This document shows positions 45,762 through 55,700 of a stretch of DNA of 64,000 bases, piece by piece. The notes beneath the pieces were generated by a model. That model had not been told where the DNA came from. It saw only the letters and a program-made list of their open reading frames with translations, and did no database searches. Each line of letters opens with the position of its first letter. Within the stretch, counting starts at the first letter, position 1. Origin of the DNA: Hallerella sp964501065 (GTDB lineage Bacteria > Fibrobacterota > Fibrobacteria > Fibrobacterales > Fibrobacteraceae). A program made the position numbers and the translations under genes. The DNA lies in NCBI GenBank assembly GCA_964501065.1, contig CAZCRF010000001.1:1-64000 (forward strand). Reading direction: 5' to 3'.

Positions 45762-46877
45762 ATGACCGAAGAACAGATACGCAAGGCCCTGTCCAAAGTC
45801 CTGGACCCGGATTTGAAAAAGAACATCGTCGAACTCGGTTTCGTCCAGAACGTCCAAATCTCCCCGGAAGGCGATGTGACGTTGGATTTAGTGCTCACGA
45901 CGCCGGCGTGTCCCGTCCGCGACAGGTTCAAGACGCAGTGCGAACAAATCATCCGGGAGTGCGGAGCGAGAAGCGCGAACGTCACCCTCAAGGCTTCGGG
46001 GCGCGTGGTGCCGTCCCCGACGGCTCTTGCGAACGACAATGAACTTTTGAAAGGTGTCAAGCGGATCGTGGGGGTCGCCAGCGGAAAGGGCGGCGTCGGA
46101 AAGTCCACCGTGACGGCGAATCTGGCGATGGCCCTGAGCCTTGCCGGCGCCAGGGTCGGAGTCTTGGATGCGGACATTTACGGCCCGTCGATGAATATCA
46201 TGTTCGGCGTGGAGGCGTCTCCCGAAATATTCGACGACCGCACCATCTCCCCGGTGGAAGTCAAGGGGGGAATTTCCCTGATTTCCATGGCGATGTTCGC
46301 GGAGTCCGAAAAGGCGACGATTTGGCGGGGGCCGATGGCAAGCCAGATGATTCAGAATTTCCTGCACCGCGTCAGATGGGGCGAACTGGATTACCTGTTG
46401 ATCGATTTCCCGCCGGGGACGGGGGACATCCAGTTGACCCTCACGCAGCAGTGCCCCTTGACCTGCGCCGTCGTCGTCACCACTCCCCAGGAGGTCGCCC
46501 TGGCCGATTGTCGCAAGGGTCTTGCCATGTTCGACAGCGTCGGGGTGCCGTCCGTCGGCATCATCGAAAACATGAGCTATTTCGTTTGTGACGGCTGCGG
46601 AAAGCGTCACGACATCTTCCGTTCTGGCGGGGGCGAGAAGATTTCCAAGGCGTTGGGAGTCCCGATGCTCGGAAAAGTCCCCTTGGAACCGTCCGTGGCG
46701 GATTGCGGGGACTTGGGGACTCCGGCCGTTTTGCGTTACCCGAACAGCGAAAGCGGGCGCGCTTTTGCGGATATCGCCGAAAAGACCATCCAGGCTATCG
46801 CCACCTTGGAGCATTCGGGGAACGTCTTGCACAATTTCAATTACCGCTGGGATGAAATCCCCCTGGAGGACGTATGA
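45762..46877 (+). CDS. mrp: Mrp/ApbC-type Fe-S cluster carrier ATPase
   Basis: 371-residue P-loop NTPase that assembles or carries iron-sulfur clusters. It has an N-terminal MIP18/DUF59 domain (~1-90: ITKALSKVLDPDLKK-like start, then TTPACPVRDRF). The deviant Walker A GVASGKGGVGKS is at ~104-115, DADIYGPS follows, and a C-terminal CDGC (residue ~277) can ligate the cluster. ATG 45762 was taken over the upstream TTG 45726 because homologues start at the DUF59 domain. Its stop overlaps the DUF971 ATG (ATGA), a frequent Mrp neighbour. Confidence 0.92.
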   Translation: MTEEQIRKALSKVLDPDLKKNIVELGFVQNVQISPEGDVTLDLVLTTPACPVRDRFKTQCEQIIRECGARSANVTLKASGRVVPSPTALANDNELLKGVKRIVGVASGKGGVGKSTVTANLAMALSLAGARVGVLDADIYGPSMNIMFGVEASPEIFDDRTISPVEVKGGISLISMAMFAESEKATIWRGPMASQMIQNFLHRVRWGELDYLLIDFPPGTGDIQLTLTQQCPLTCAVVVTTPQEVALADCRKGLAMFDSVGVPSVGIIENMSYFVCDGCGKRHDIFRSGGGEKISKALGVPMLGKVPLEPSVADCGDLGTPAVLRYPNSESGRAFADIAEKTIQAIATLEHSGNVLHNFNYRWDEIPLEDV

Positions 46878-47170
46878 CAAGTCCTGTCAAAATCTTTCGG
46901 ACGAAGCGCGGAGAGCTGGGCTTTGACTTTGACGACGGCTCCCGTTCCGTTTTCAATTTGCGAGATTTGCGCCTCGCGTGCCCTTGTGCCCTTTGCGTCG
47001 ATGAAAATACGGGCGAGCATCTGCTCGACCCTCGGACTGTTCCGGAGAACATCCGGGTGGAAAGCATCCAATCGATTGGCCGGTATGCGGTGGGCATCCT
47101 TTGGAGCGACGGGCATCGGACGGGAATCTATCCGTACGAGATGTTGAAGCGTTTGACAAAAAAGCGTTAA
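46874..47170 (+). CDS. DUF971 protein
   Basis: 98-residue DUF971 (GBBH-like N-terminal) protein with LACPCALCVDENTGEHLL and GRYAVGILWSDGHRTGIYPYEML. The cysteine set CPCALC may bind metal. The family is often fused to or beside Mrp and is thought to act in iron-sulfur metabolism. It is coupled to mrp by a four-base overlap. Confidence 0.9.
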   Translation: MTSPVKIFRTKRGELGFDFDDGSRSVFNLRDLRLACPCALCVDENTGEHLLDPRTVPENIRVESIQSIGRYAVGILWSDGHRTGIYPYEMLKRLTKKR

Positions 47171-47215
47171 AAAACCATATTTGTAGCGAATTGAATTTGG
47201 TGAAAGGTTTCCCTG

Positions 47216-48058
47216 ATGAGTGATATTAACGAATCTTTGTATTTTCGTGATTTAAATCGGTATCCGACGCTCAAGCCGGAAGAGGAGACTGCGCTTATCT
47301 CGATTATCAAGAATGGAGAAACGGAGGAAATTCGCCAGTCCGCCCTCCAGCATCTGATTTGCGGAAATCTTCGCTTTGTGGTGAGCGTCGCTCGAAAATA
47401 CCAAGGGCGAGGACTTTCCCTGTTGGACTTGATAAACGAGGGTAACTTGGGGCTTTTCAAGGCGGCCAAGCGTTTCGACAGCACCAAGGACGTCAAATTC
47501 ATCAGCTACGCGGTCTGGTGGATTCGGCAGTCGATTCAAAAGGCCCTTTTTGAACAGGTGGGGGCGGTCCGCATCCCGCCGAACAAGCTCACCTTGGTGA
47601 ACCGTTTCAAGCGCGCCTTGGTACAGAACGGCGGGGATTACGAAAAGACCATGGCCATGCCCGAATTTGCCGATTCCGAGCAGGACATTGTGGAAGTCAT
47701 GGAAAAAATCGTCGACATTTCGCTAGACGCTCCGATTAGCGACGACGGCTCTTCCGGCGATTCCGTGAGTTCCCTGATGGACGTCCTCGGGACGGAGGGC
47801 AACCAGGAAGATGAAATGGAGAAGCAGGAGCGCAAGGCCTTGATCGAAGAGACGCTGAAGTCCCTGCCCCACCGGGAAGAGGAAATCCTTCGGATGTTCT
47901 ATGGCCTAGACACGGTGGAGGACACCACGCTCAAGGATATCGGGGAAGATTTGAAGCTCAGCCGGGAACGCGTCCGACAAATCAAGAACAAGACTCTCCG
48001 CAAGCTCCAGAAGAACAAGGAACGGCGCGAGCGCTTGGGTGACTTCCTGAAACTCTGA
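47216..48058 (+). CDS. sigma-70 family RNA polymerase sigma factor (RpoD/SigA-like, short)
   Basis: 280-residue sigma factor with regions 1.2 to 4. They read SLYFRDLNRYPTLKPEEE (1.2), NLRFVVSVARKYQGRGLSLLDLINEGNLGL (2.1-2.2), YAVWWIRQSIQKAL (2.3-2.4), IPPNKLTLVNRFKRAL (3) and LPHREEEILRMFYGL with LSRERVRQIKNKTLRKL (4). No region 1.1 is present. Its size and motifs resemble the short primary sigma of Bacteroidota/Fibrobacterota, but a group 2 role is possible. Its stop overlaps the next gene start (TGATG). Confidence 0.9.
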   Translation: MSDINESLYFRDLNRYPTLKPEEETALISIIKNGETEEIRQSALQHLICGNLRFVVSVARKYQGRGLSLLDLINEGNLGLFKAAKRFDSTKDVKFISYAVWWIRQSIQKALFEQVGAVRIPPNKLTLVNRFKRALVQNGGDYEKTMAMPEFADSEQDIVEVMEKIVDISLDAPISDDGSSGDSVSSLMDVLGTEGNQEDEMEKQERKALIEETLKSLPHREEEILRMFYGLDTVEDTTLKDIGEDLKLSRERVRQIKNKTLRKLQKNKERRERLGDFLKL

Positions 48059-49767
48059 TGGATATTTCGAAGGCGAAGGCCCGTCGCGCGGCAGAGTTCT
48101 TTTTGATTGTCCTTGGCGTCTTTTTCGCCTTGGCCGCCGTTTATTTCATTTATTTGAAGGTCGGCCCGCAGAACGTTGTTGTCGGCCGCGTGCCTTTCGG
48201 GCTTTCCGGCGGATGGAAACTTCCGGTCGGGGACTCCCCCGACACGTTGCGGGGCTTGGACGCGATGCCCTTTTCGACAAGGCAGGAGCTGCACCGGGCG
48301 GCGGAACTCGAGAAAAATGGGGAATTCGAGTCGGCTGCGGAAATTTATGAAGCAATCGCTTTGCAGTATCCGGACGCGTTCCTCGCGGAATGGGGCGTCG
48401 CGGAGGCTCTCCTTTCGATGGATTCCCTTTCGGCGGTTTGGCAATCGCAGCTCGACCGTGCTGTCTCCAGTTTGAAACGGGATTTCCCGGAATCTTCCGT
48501 CGCATTCTATCTGGACGCAAGGCTCGCGGAAAGGGCGAATTCCCCGGGGACGGCTCTTGAACTTTCGAGAATCGCTGCGGAAAAGGCCCCCGCTTTTGCG
48601 GATGCGAGGCTGCTTTATGCGGACTTGCTGTATCGGGCTGGTCGATTTGCGGAAAGCGGGAATGAAGTTCGGGCGGCAATCAGCCTTTACGGCGGCAATG
48701 AACCGCGAGCCTATGTCCGGCTTGCGCAGATTTTCCATGATGAAGGGAATTTGGACAGTTGCGGACTTGTCGTCGAACATGCGCTTTCCAAGTTCCCGGC
48801 CAGTCCTTCGTTACTTTGTCTGCAAGGGCTTCTCTTCGAATACCGCGGGGAACTGGACCGGGCTGAAGACGTTTACCGGCGCGTCCTGGCCATTCGGCCG
48901 GGCTTTTCCCCGGCGAAGGACGCCCTGCTCACCTTGGGGGAAAAGTCCCCGCCCGGAATCCCTCCGGGCGGCGCGCGCCTCTCCCCGAAGGAACGCGTGG
49001 CTGTCGCCTATGAAATTTTACAGCCCTTGGTCAAGCAGTATCCGGACAACTTGCCGCTGCGCGAGGCCCTTGGCGAGGCTTATCTGCGCGGTCGGGATTT
49101 CGACATGGCCAAATCCCAGTTTTTGGAAATTCAACACAGGGACCCTTCTTACCCGAACATTGAATCCCAGATAGGCAGGGCTTCGGCTGCGCCTGTCCGC
49201 GAAGGGAAGAAGAACTTGCTCGCCGACGACTTGAACCGCGCCATCGACAGCATGCGGACTCTTCCCCTGACGGAGCATTCCTTCGAATCGAGCCTCGGCC
49301 ATTATTTGGTGCGCTACGGGGCTTCGGAAAAGGAATTCTTTTCGAAGTATTCCGTGGGCAATTTCAAAAGAATCGGGCAGGGGGCGTGGCAAGAGTTTTT
49401 TTTCGAGGCCCCGTATTTTCACCGCTACACGATTCTTTTCGACAAGTCCGGGCGTTTTTACGGTGTCCATGTCGTCGTTTCCGATTCCGGCGGGACCTTG
49501 AACAAGGCTGCGGCGAACGCACCGGAAATTTACACGTCCATGTTGCAGCTGAATTCGAGAATTTCGGGAGTCGGGACGGAGACCGGGGAGACGGATTGTG
49601 ACGGTACGGTTCTCTCCGGGGCCACTTGGGAGACGAGGGACAATTTTGAAATGCTCGCGAGAATTGTCGGCAAACCGGACGAAGTCCGCATGATTCGGCT
49701 CGACCGTTCCAAAATCCCGGAAGGGGCGCGGCTTTGCGACAACGTGCAGTACCTTTTGATGTTCTGA
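48058..49767 (+). CDS. hypothetical membrane-anchored TPR protein
   Basis: 569-residue protein with one N-terminal membrane anchor (~13-33) and tetratricopeptide-like repeats over ~75-370 (AAEIYEAIALQYPDAF, ARLLYADLLYRAGRF, AEDVYRRVLAIRPGFSPA, LGEAYLRGRDFDMAKSQFL). The C-terminal ~180 residues are a different beta-rich domain (YTILFDKSGRFYGVHVVVSD) without a recognised family. It is coupled to the sigma factor and followed, after 16 bases, by a second TPR lipoprotein. It may be an envelope scaffold. Confidence 0.72.
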   Translation: MDISKAKARRAAEFFLIVLGVFFALAAVYFIYLKVGPQNVVVGRVPFGLSGGWKLPVGDSPDTLRGLDAMPFSTRQELHRAAELEKNGEFESAAEIYEAIALQYPDAFLAEWGVAEALLSMDSLSAVWQSQLDRAVSSLKRDFPESSVAFYLDARLAERANSPGTALELSRIAAEKAPAFADARLLYADLLYRAGRFAESGNEVRAAISLYGGNEPRAYVRLAQIFHDEGNLDSCGLVVEHALSKFPASPSLLCLQGLLFEYRGELDRAEDVYRRVLAIRPGFSPAKDALLTLGEKSPPGIPPGGARLSPKERVAVAYEILQPLVKQYPDNLPLREALGEAYLRGRDFDMAKSQFLEIQHRDPSYPNIESQIGRASAAPVREGKKNLLADDLNRAIDSMRTLPLTEHSFESSLGHYLVRYGASEKEFFSKYSVGNFKRIGQGAWQEFFFEAPYFHRYTILFDKSGRFYGVHVVVSDSGGTLNKAAANAPEIYTSMLQLNSRISGVGTETGETDCDGTVLSGATWETRDNFEMLARIVGKPDEVRMIRLDRSKIPEGARLCDNVQYLLMF

Positions 49768-49783
49768 TTTGTACTTTTTGACT

Positions 49784-51703
49784 ATGCGCTTCATCCCCCG
49801 GGCATTTCTCCTATTCATTCCGACCGTTCTTTTTTTGGAAGGTTGCACGTGTTGCGCTTATTTGAACCACATCTTCAACGCCGACAGGAACTATGAAGAA
49901 GCCGTGAAGCTCGAAGAGGCGAAGGCGGATTCCCTGCCCGCGGATTCCGAATTCGTCGCCACGGGAGCCGCTGCGCAAAAATACGACAAGGTCATCGAAA
50001 AGGGGTCGCGCGTTTTGGAACGCTTCCCCGACAACGACCGCCAAACGGCCCGTGCCGTCTTCCTCATCGGGGAGAGCTTTCGGCACAAGGGGGAATGGAG
50101 CAAGGCTGTCGCCAAGTACGATGAATTCGAACGTTACTTTTCCGACCACGATTCCATGCCGAAGGTGGAATATGAACGCGCCTATTGCCTTTACAAGAAC
50201 GGGGAATACGACATCAGCCGTTTCGCGTTGCAGTCGATTCTCGATGTCGGCGATTCGCACCCGTTTTATTCCGAGGGGTTGAACCTCCTTTCCCTTTTGG
50301 AAGAAAAGGGGGACTTCACGGATCAGGCTATTGCCGCCTTGGAGAGGATGCTCGCCGATACGAACGGGACTCCGTATATGCGCGGTCGTGCGCATTTGAG
50401 GCTCGCCTCCCTCTACTTCAAAAACGAAAATTATCCCAAGGCTCGGGAACATTATCTGGCGAAGGAAATCGTCGAACTTCCGGACCGTGACCGCTATTCC
50501 GCCGCCTTGCATGCCGCCGAATGCCTCGCCCTGACGAAAAACTTCGCCGCCGCCGCTGACGAATACAAGCTCATGGAGGAGACGAAGGAGTATGAATCCC
50601 ATTTGCCCGACCTGCTTGTCCGCCGAGGGGAGCTGCTGCTGCTTTCGGGGAACTGGACGGAAGGCGAAAAGCTCTTGCACAAGGTCACCGAGGATTATGA
50701 AAAGTCGGAATACTCCTCGCGCGGATTCTTCGACTTGGGGGATTTTTACCAGACGGAAAAGAGGGAATACGAACCGGCTCTCGCCTATTACGATTCGAGC
50801 TTTTTGGCGCGACCCGTTTGCAGCTGGGCGAAGAACGCGCGGGAACGGCGGGACGCCTTGCGGCGTTTGATGGCGCTTCGCGAAAAGGATTCCCTTTCGG
50901 ATACGACGGAGGCGGCCAAAAAGGCTTTCTTCGACACGGAATTCCAGATTGCGGAATTGTTCCTCTTCAAGCTTTCCGAAATGGACAGCGCCCTCTTGCG
51001 CCTGGACCGCATCATCGAGGAGTCCCCGGATACGGAGGCCGTCATGCGCGCGACTTATGCCCGGGCGTTCGTCTATGACGAGTTCAAGCAGGATCCCGAC
51101 CGCGCGGAGGAACTTTACAAGGAAATTGTCGCCAAGTATCCCAAGACGGAATATGCGAAGCAAGCGCAGGTGAATTTGGGAGTGAAGGTCACCGTGAAGA
51201 CTCCGGAAGACGATGCCCACGAACTTTTTCTGCAGGCGGAAAGCCTTTGGACTGTCGCGAGGGAAGTCCCTCTCGGCAGCATGGACTCCGTGGATTCCGC
51301 CTATGCGCGCGCCCTTGCCGCCTACGATTCCGTCTACCGGGCTTATCCGGAGACGAACGCCGGCATCCAATCCCTTTACATGAAGGGCATCCTGTGGGAA
51401 ATGTCCCCGGAAACGCGCGATTCCGCGGCTGTCGCGTTCAAGTATTTGCGGGACAATCACCGCAACACGCCTTGGGGGAGGGATGCGGAAAAGCGTCTGC
51501 AGGCTAGAATGTCTATAACCGACGAATCTCTTGCACGCCTCCGCAAACGCGTGGAGCAGAATTCCGCTTACGTCGAAAAGCTTTCGAAGCAATATTACGA
51601 AGACTTGGCGGCGAAGGAAAACAAGAAGAACGAACCGGAAATCCGCGTGGAAGAAAACGAGGAACTCGAAAATTCGTATGACAGCATGTACGATTTCGAG
51701 TGA
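49784..51703 (+). CDS. TPR lipoprotein
   Basis: 639-residue lipoprotein. The signal peptide ends at LEGC (Cys21); the glutamate before Gly-Cys makes the lipobox unusual. The mature part is almost entirely TPR repeats (AVFLIGESFRHKGEWSKAVAKY, AYCLYKNGEYDISRFALQSI, AEELYKEIVAKYPKTEYAKQ) with BamD/YbgF-like periodicity. It ends in an acidic coiled tail. ATG 49784 was chosen over TTG 49769 because it gives the clean signal peptide. It could be an outer-membrane assembly or gliding-type scaffold; no specific family is recognised. Confidence 0.75.
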   Translation: MRFIPRAFLLFIPTVLFLEGCTCCAYLNHIFNADRNYEEAVKLEEAKADSLPADSEFVATGAAAQKYDKVIEKGSRVLERFPDNDRQTARAVFLIGESFRHKGEWSKAVAKYDEFERYFSDHDSMPKVEYERAYCLYKNGEYDISRFALQSILDVGDSHPFYSEGLNLLSLLEEKGDFTDQAIAALERMLADTNGTPYMRGRAHLRLASLYFKNENYPKAREHYLAKEIVELPDRDRYSAALHAAECLALTKNFAAAADEYKLMEETKEYESHLPDLLVRRGELLLLSGNWTEGEKLLHKVTEDYEKSEYSSRGFFDLGDFYQTEKREYEPALAYYDSSFLARPVCSWAKNARERRDALRRLMALREKDSLSDTTEAAKKAFFDTEFQIAELFLFKLSEMDSALLRLDRIIEESPDTEAVMRATYARAFVYDEFKQDPDRAEELYKEIVAKYPKTEYAKQAQVNLGVKVTVKTPEDDAHELFLQAESLWTVAREVPLGSMDSVDSAYARALAAYDSVYRAYPETNAGIQSLYMKGILWEMSPETRDSAAVAFKYLRDNHRNTPWGRDAEKRLQARMSITDESLARLRKRVEQNSAYVEKLSKQYYEDLAAKENKKNEPEIRVEENEELENSYDSMYDFE

Positions 51704-51731
51704 GAATGTTTCTTGAAAAATGAGTGGGTTT

Positions 51732-52370
51732 ATGAATCTGGTGAAATTTGTCTGCAATCCGTTCGAAGAGAATACGTACTTGATTTGGGACGATTGCGGG
51801 AACGCGCTGCTGGTGGATCCGGGATTTTATGACGAAGGGGAACTTTTGCGCGCGGAACGGGCCGTTTGCGAAAAGAATCTCCGTCTGCAAGGCATTTTGA
51901 ATACGCATCTGCATTTGGACCATTGCATCGGCAACGGCCTTGCGCACGACCGTTGGAAGATTTCCGCGAGGGCTTCGGAAAAGGATTTGTTCTTGTTGCA
52001 AAATGCGGCAGGTCAGGCGAAAATGTTCGGGTTGGATTTTGATGGCGCGCTTCCCGAACCGCAAAGTTTTTTGAAGGACGGCGACACCGTCGATTGTGGA
52101 AAGATTCATTTGGATGTGATGGAAGTCCCGGGGCATTCACCGGGGAGTTTGGCTTTTTACAGCCGCGAGGAGAGTTTGGTCTTTGTCGGGGACGTGCTCT
52201 TTCGCGGAAGTTACGGCAGGACGGATCTGCCGGGCGGCAGCGAACGGGAGCTGATGCGCTCCATTTGCGAAAGGCTGCTCCCCCTGCCAGCGGAGACGAA
52301 GGTTTTGTGCGGGCACGGCCCGATGACGACAATCGGCGCGGAAAGGAACGCCTTTCTTCAAATGCAATAG
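51732..52370 (+). CDS. MBL-fold metallo-hydrolase (glyoxalase II-like)
   Basis: 212-residue metallo-beta-lactamase-fold hydrolase, about 210 residues as in the YcbL/GloB-like group. The metal motif THLHLDH (HxHxDH) is near residue 62, with later ligands in PGHSPGSLAFY, FVGDVLFRG and CGHGPMTT. Substrate is probably a thioester (e.g. S-lactoyl type). ATG 51732 (MNLVKFV) fits homologue starts; ATG 51720 upstream is possible. It follows the TPR lipoprotein gene closely. Confidence 0.87.
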   Translation: MNLVKFVCNPFEENTYLIWDDCGNALLVDPGFYDEGELLRAERAVCEKNLRLQGILNTHLHLDHCIGNGLAHDRWKISARASEKDLFLLQNAAGQAKMFGLDFDGALPEPQSFLKDGDTVDCGKIHLDVMEVPGHSPGSLAFYSREESLVFVGDVLFRGSYGRTDLPGGSERELMRSICERLLPLPAETKVLCGHGPMTTIGAERNAFLQMQ

Positions 52371-52389
52371 CGCTTTGCACATTGCCGTC

Positions 52390-52615
52390 AATAGTTTCCA
52401 GTGGCCAGTGACTAGAGATCTGATTCGCAACACGGGCGGCCTATGTTCACCGAGTGGACAGTTGGCAGCGACTGGATGCTTCCTGTCTGCCCTGTCCGTC
52501 CGCCAGGCGGTCGCTGCCCTCAGCATGACGCCAATCCTGCTCAATATGACGGCGGCGCACCCCTTGCCCGTCAACTCGCCACTCATTTCTAACTCCTAAC
52601 CGAATATTCCCTATT
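52390..52615. repeat. dispersed intergenic repeat, copy 2
   Basis: Within the 416-base gap 52371-52786. Holds CCAGTGGCCAGTGAC, a 32-base block (52474-52505, beginning GGATGCTTCCTGTCTGCCC) identical to 63.5 kb, CATGACGCCAATCCTGCTC shared inverted with 25.05 kb, and TTTCTAACTCCTAACC. It is non-coding. The rest of the gap (52616-52786) is A/T-rich and presumably carries the fibro-slime promoter and its AAAGGAG ribosome site. Confidence 0.75.
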
Positions 52616-52786
52616 AAAATTCCGAAAGGAACCTCTGTCCTCTACTCTCCGGCCGCTAAATTGCAATCGATTTTGCAAGGGAAAGTTTTTGGAAGCATCC
52701 CGTTAGACAAAATTTACGTGGATTTCCATCTCTTTGAATTTATTTTAGGGGCGAGTGTTTGATAATGTCCAAAAAGGAGACCGTTC

Positions 52787-55700
52787 ATGAAATGGGTCTT
52801 TGGTGTGTGCCTGTTCGCTTTTTCGTTGGTTCAGGCGTCTTTGACTATCCACATTGAATCTCCGTGGCGGGGCGATGCGACGAAGGGGACGTGGAAACTT
52901 CACATCTTGGGCGGCCCGACCGACTACAATCCGTCTTACGATGCGTCCTCGAAAACGAAAATGACCGGAGAGGGGGACGGCTGGTTTGTTTACACTTGGG
53001 ACAAGGACTTGTCGGGTTTTCAGAATTGGGAGTCCTTTTCCGTCAAGATTTGCCCGGATTCTTCCGATCAAAACTACAACAACAACAATTGCGTCGCGTG
53101 GAACGATGACGGCGGCAATGGTCGCAGTTTCAATATGCTCGAGACTTTCGGGTCGGATTCGGAGATTTGGCTTTACACGGATGCGGAGGGGAATTATTCG
53201 AAAAGCTTTGTCGCTCCCGGTTCGAAAATCGTCTGGTTCAAGAGTCCGTGGGGGAACAAGGCTCTGCCGCGGATGGTTTACGGTTCGGACAGCGTCTTGA
53301 TGCGGTTCGCTTTTGACGACCCCGCCCGCTGCGGTTGGTTTTACGGGGCGATAACGCCGTCAATGCTCAAGGGCAATCCGGCGAAGAATGCGTATTTCGA
53401 ACGGCTTTACACGCCTTATTTGGCGGTTCCCGCCGAAGGGACTGTCGATCTTTCCGAAGCCCTGGCGGCAGCCGATACGATTTTTGTCGACGGGACTGCG
53501 AGAACGCTTTCGCCTGACATCCGGATTGGTTCTTTGGGGGCTTGCTTCGATTCTTCTAGAACTTTGCACGTTTATCACCCTTGGCGTGCCAATACGACGT
53601 ATCGCGACAGCGCGGTTTACATCTCGGTGGGGAACAATATTTTGAACAATCCGACGGCGATGGATTCGACGGGTGAGTTCAAGCGTTGGTGGCGTTACGA
53701 TTTCCCGGCGGCGACCGCCGCCAAGTCGGAATGGAGTTCTTCCGGGGCGACGTTCAACATTTACAGGAGGCAGAGCGAATGGCCGCAGGTCAAGTTCTTT
53801 GAAGATTCGGGAATGCCGACGATTTCGCAGTTCTTTCCGAAGGGGGTTTATGAAGCTTGGCTGTTCACTTACACGGGCGGACGCTATGAAGTTTCCTTTG
53901 CTCCGTTGGAACAGAAGGTCGTGCGGCTGATGAGCCCTTGGGACAATATGTCCCCGTCGATGATTGTCGGCGGCGACACGGTGAAGATGGGGCCGTTCTC
54001 AAACGACACGTGCGGCTGGTATCAAGGCGCGTATTACAAGCATGTGGACGATTGGTCGGTCACTTTCAAGCAGACATTCGGTTTCGACATTTACACGGCG
54101 GCGGGCGCAAAGGATGGGGGACCCATCGTCCTTGATTCCCTGATGGCGCTCTCGGACACGGTTTGGGTGTATCCGTATCCGACTCTCTCTTCGAAGCCCG
54201 CATTTGCGACGGAATTCCCGGGGCGGTTGGGCATTTGCCCGACGATGCAGATTTCCGCGATGGTGCTCGACTGGGCCGGGGAAAACCACCCGGACAGCGT
54301 CGACGTCGATTTCGGCGGCATCTATGAAGGGAACGCTTATACGGAAGCCTCCTTTTTGGATTCGACGGGGGCTTTGGCGACGAACAGGAAGTGCCAGGGG
54401 CATGTGACGGGTATGGTCCGGGATTCTCTGGTGAACGGGCTGCCCGCGCGGGTGGATTCCTTGCTCTATCCGTGGGACCAGTGCGCTGCCGCGCATGAAA
54501 TCGAACGCTGGTTCGTTCCGGAAACGCTCGCGACGGATGCCGCCGGGAGAAAATACACGAATGCCGTCTGCCGCGACATCGACTTGGCTTTGGACGAAGA
54601 GGGCTTTTGGCTTGCGGACATCACGGAGGCGGGAGACTGCAACGATCCGGTGAATCCCGGGTTTTACCCGATTGACGATTTTAAGTATTTGGATTCGGCG
54701 ATGACGTTGTACAACCCAAAATACGATTCCGTCGTTTCCGGTTGCAAGCACAATTACAGCTTCGCGATGAAAATTTCGGCCCAGTTCCAATATGTGAAGG
54801 GACAGTATTTCGAATTTCGCGGGGATGACGACGTTTGGGTGTTCATCAACAACCGCCTCGTGGTGGACATCGGCGGCTGCCACAGCCCGGTGGAACGCGC
54901 GGTCGATTTGGACACGATTGGAAAGGACAATCCGGCGTTGAAGCTTGTCGAGGGGGAGACTTACCCGTTCCACATTTTCTTTTCGGAGCGGAATGCGACC
55001 GGGTCGAATTTCAAGATGCGCACCTCCATCAATCTGCAAACGGAAAAGACCTATTACCCGATTGAAATCCCGACGAAGGATGGGACGATTCAATACGAAA
55101 TCTGGCAGATGCTGGTCGACAAATCCCTCAGCTGCGACATTTCGAGCGTGTCGAAGGTCGATACGATTCCGGCCGCCTCCCTCTTCATTTTGACGGGCCC
55201 CGGCCTCCCCGATGGGGGCGACACCCTTGCGCCCGGAGTGAATTACGGCGGCATTTTCGTTTCCGAAACGATGGCGGGATTCAGTATTGATACGAATGTG
55301 GTCGTGAAATCGAGGACTCTCGCTCCCGGGACGTATACTCTCCACTTTTTCCTGGAATCCGACTTGTCGCAGTCGTCGAAAGTCTATTTCACCGTGCCGG
55401 AATATCCGCTGCCGGATATCGTCTTTGCGGATTCGCTTTGGAACACAATCGACCCGGATACGGTGCGTCTTGGCGAATACGCGTTCATTCCCTACGCGGT
55501 CCGCGTGGCCGTTTACTACATGGGCGCTCCCTGTGACAGCGGATGCGACGGGATTCTCGACTTTTTTACGAAGGATTCCCTTGCCGTCGTCGACGATGCG
55601 GGCGGCCCCGTGGATTCGATTTGGGCGAAGAATGGCCGGGCGACGTTTTACGTGATGGGGACGGAAGCGGTGGAAGGCGGTTCGTTCCAAATTTCGGGGA

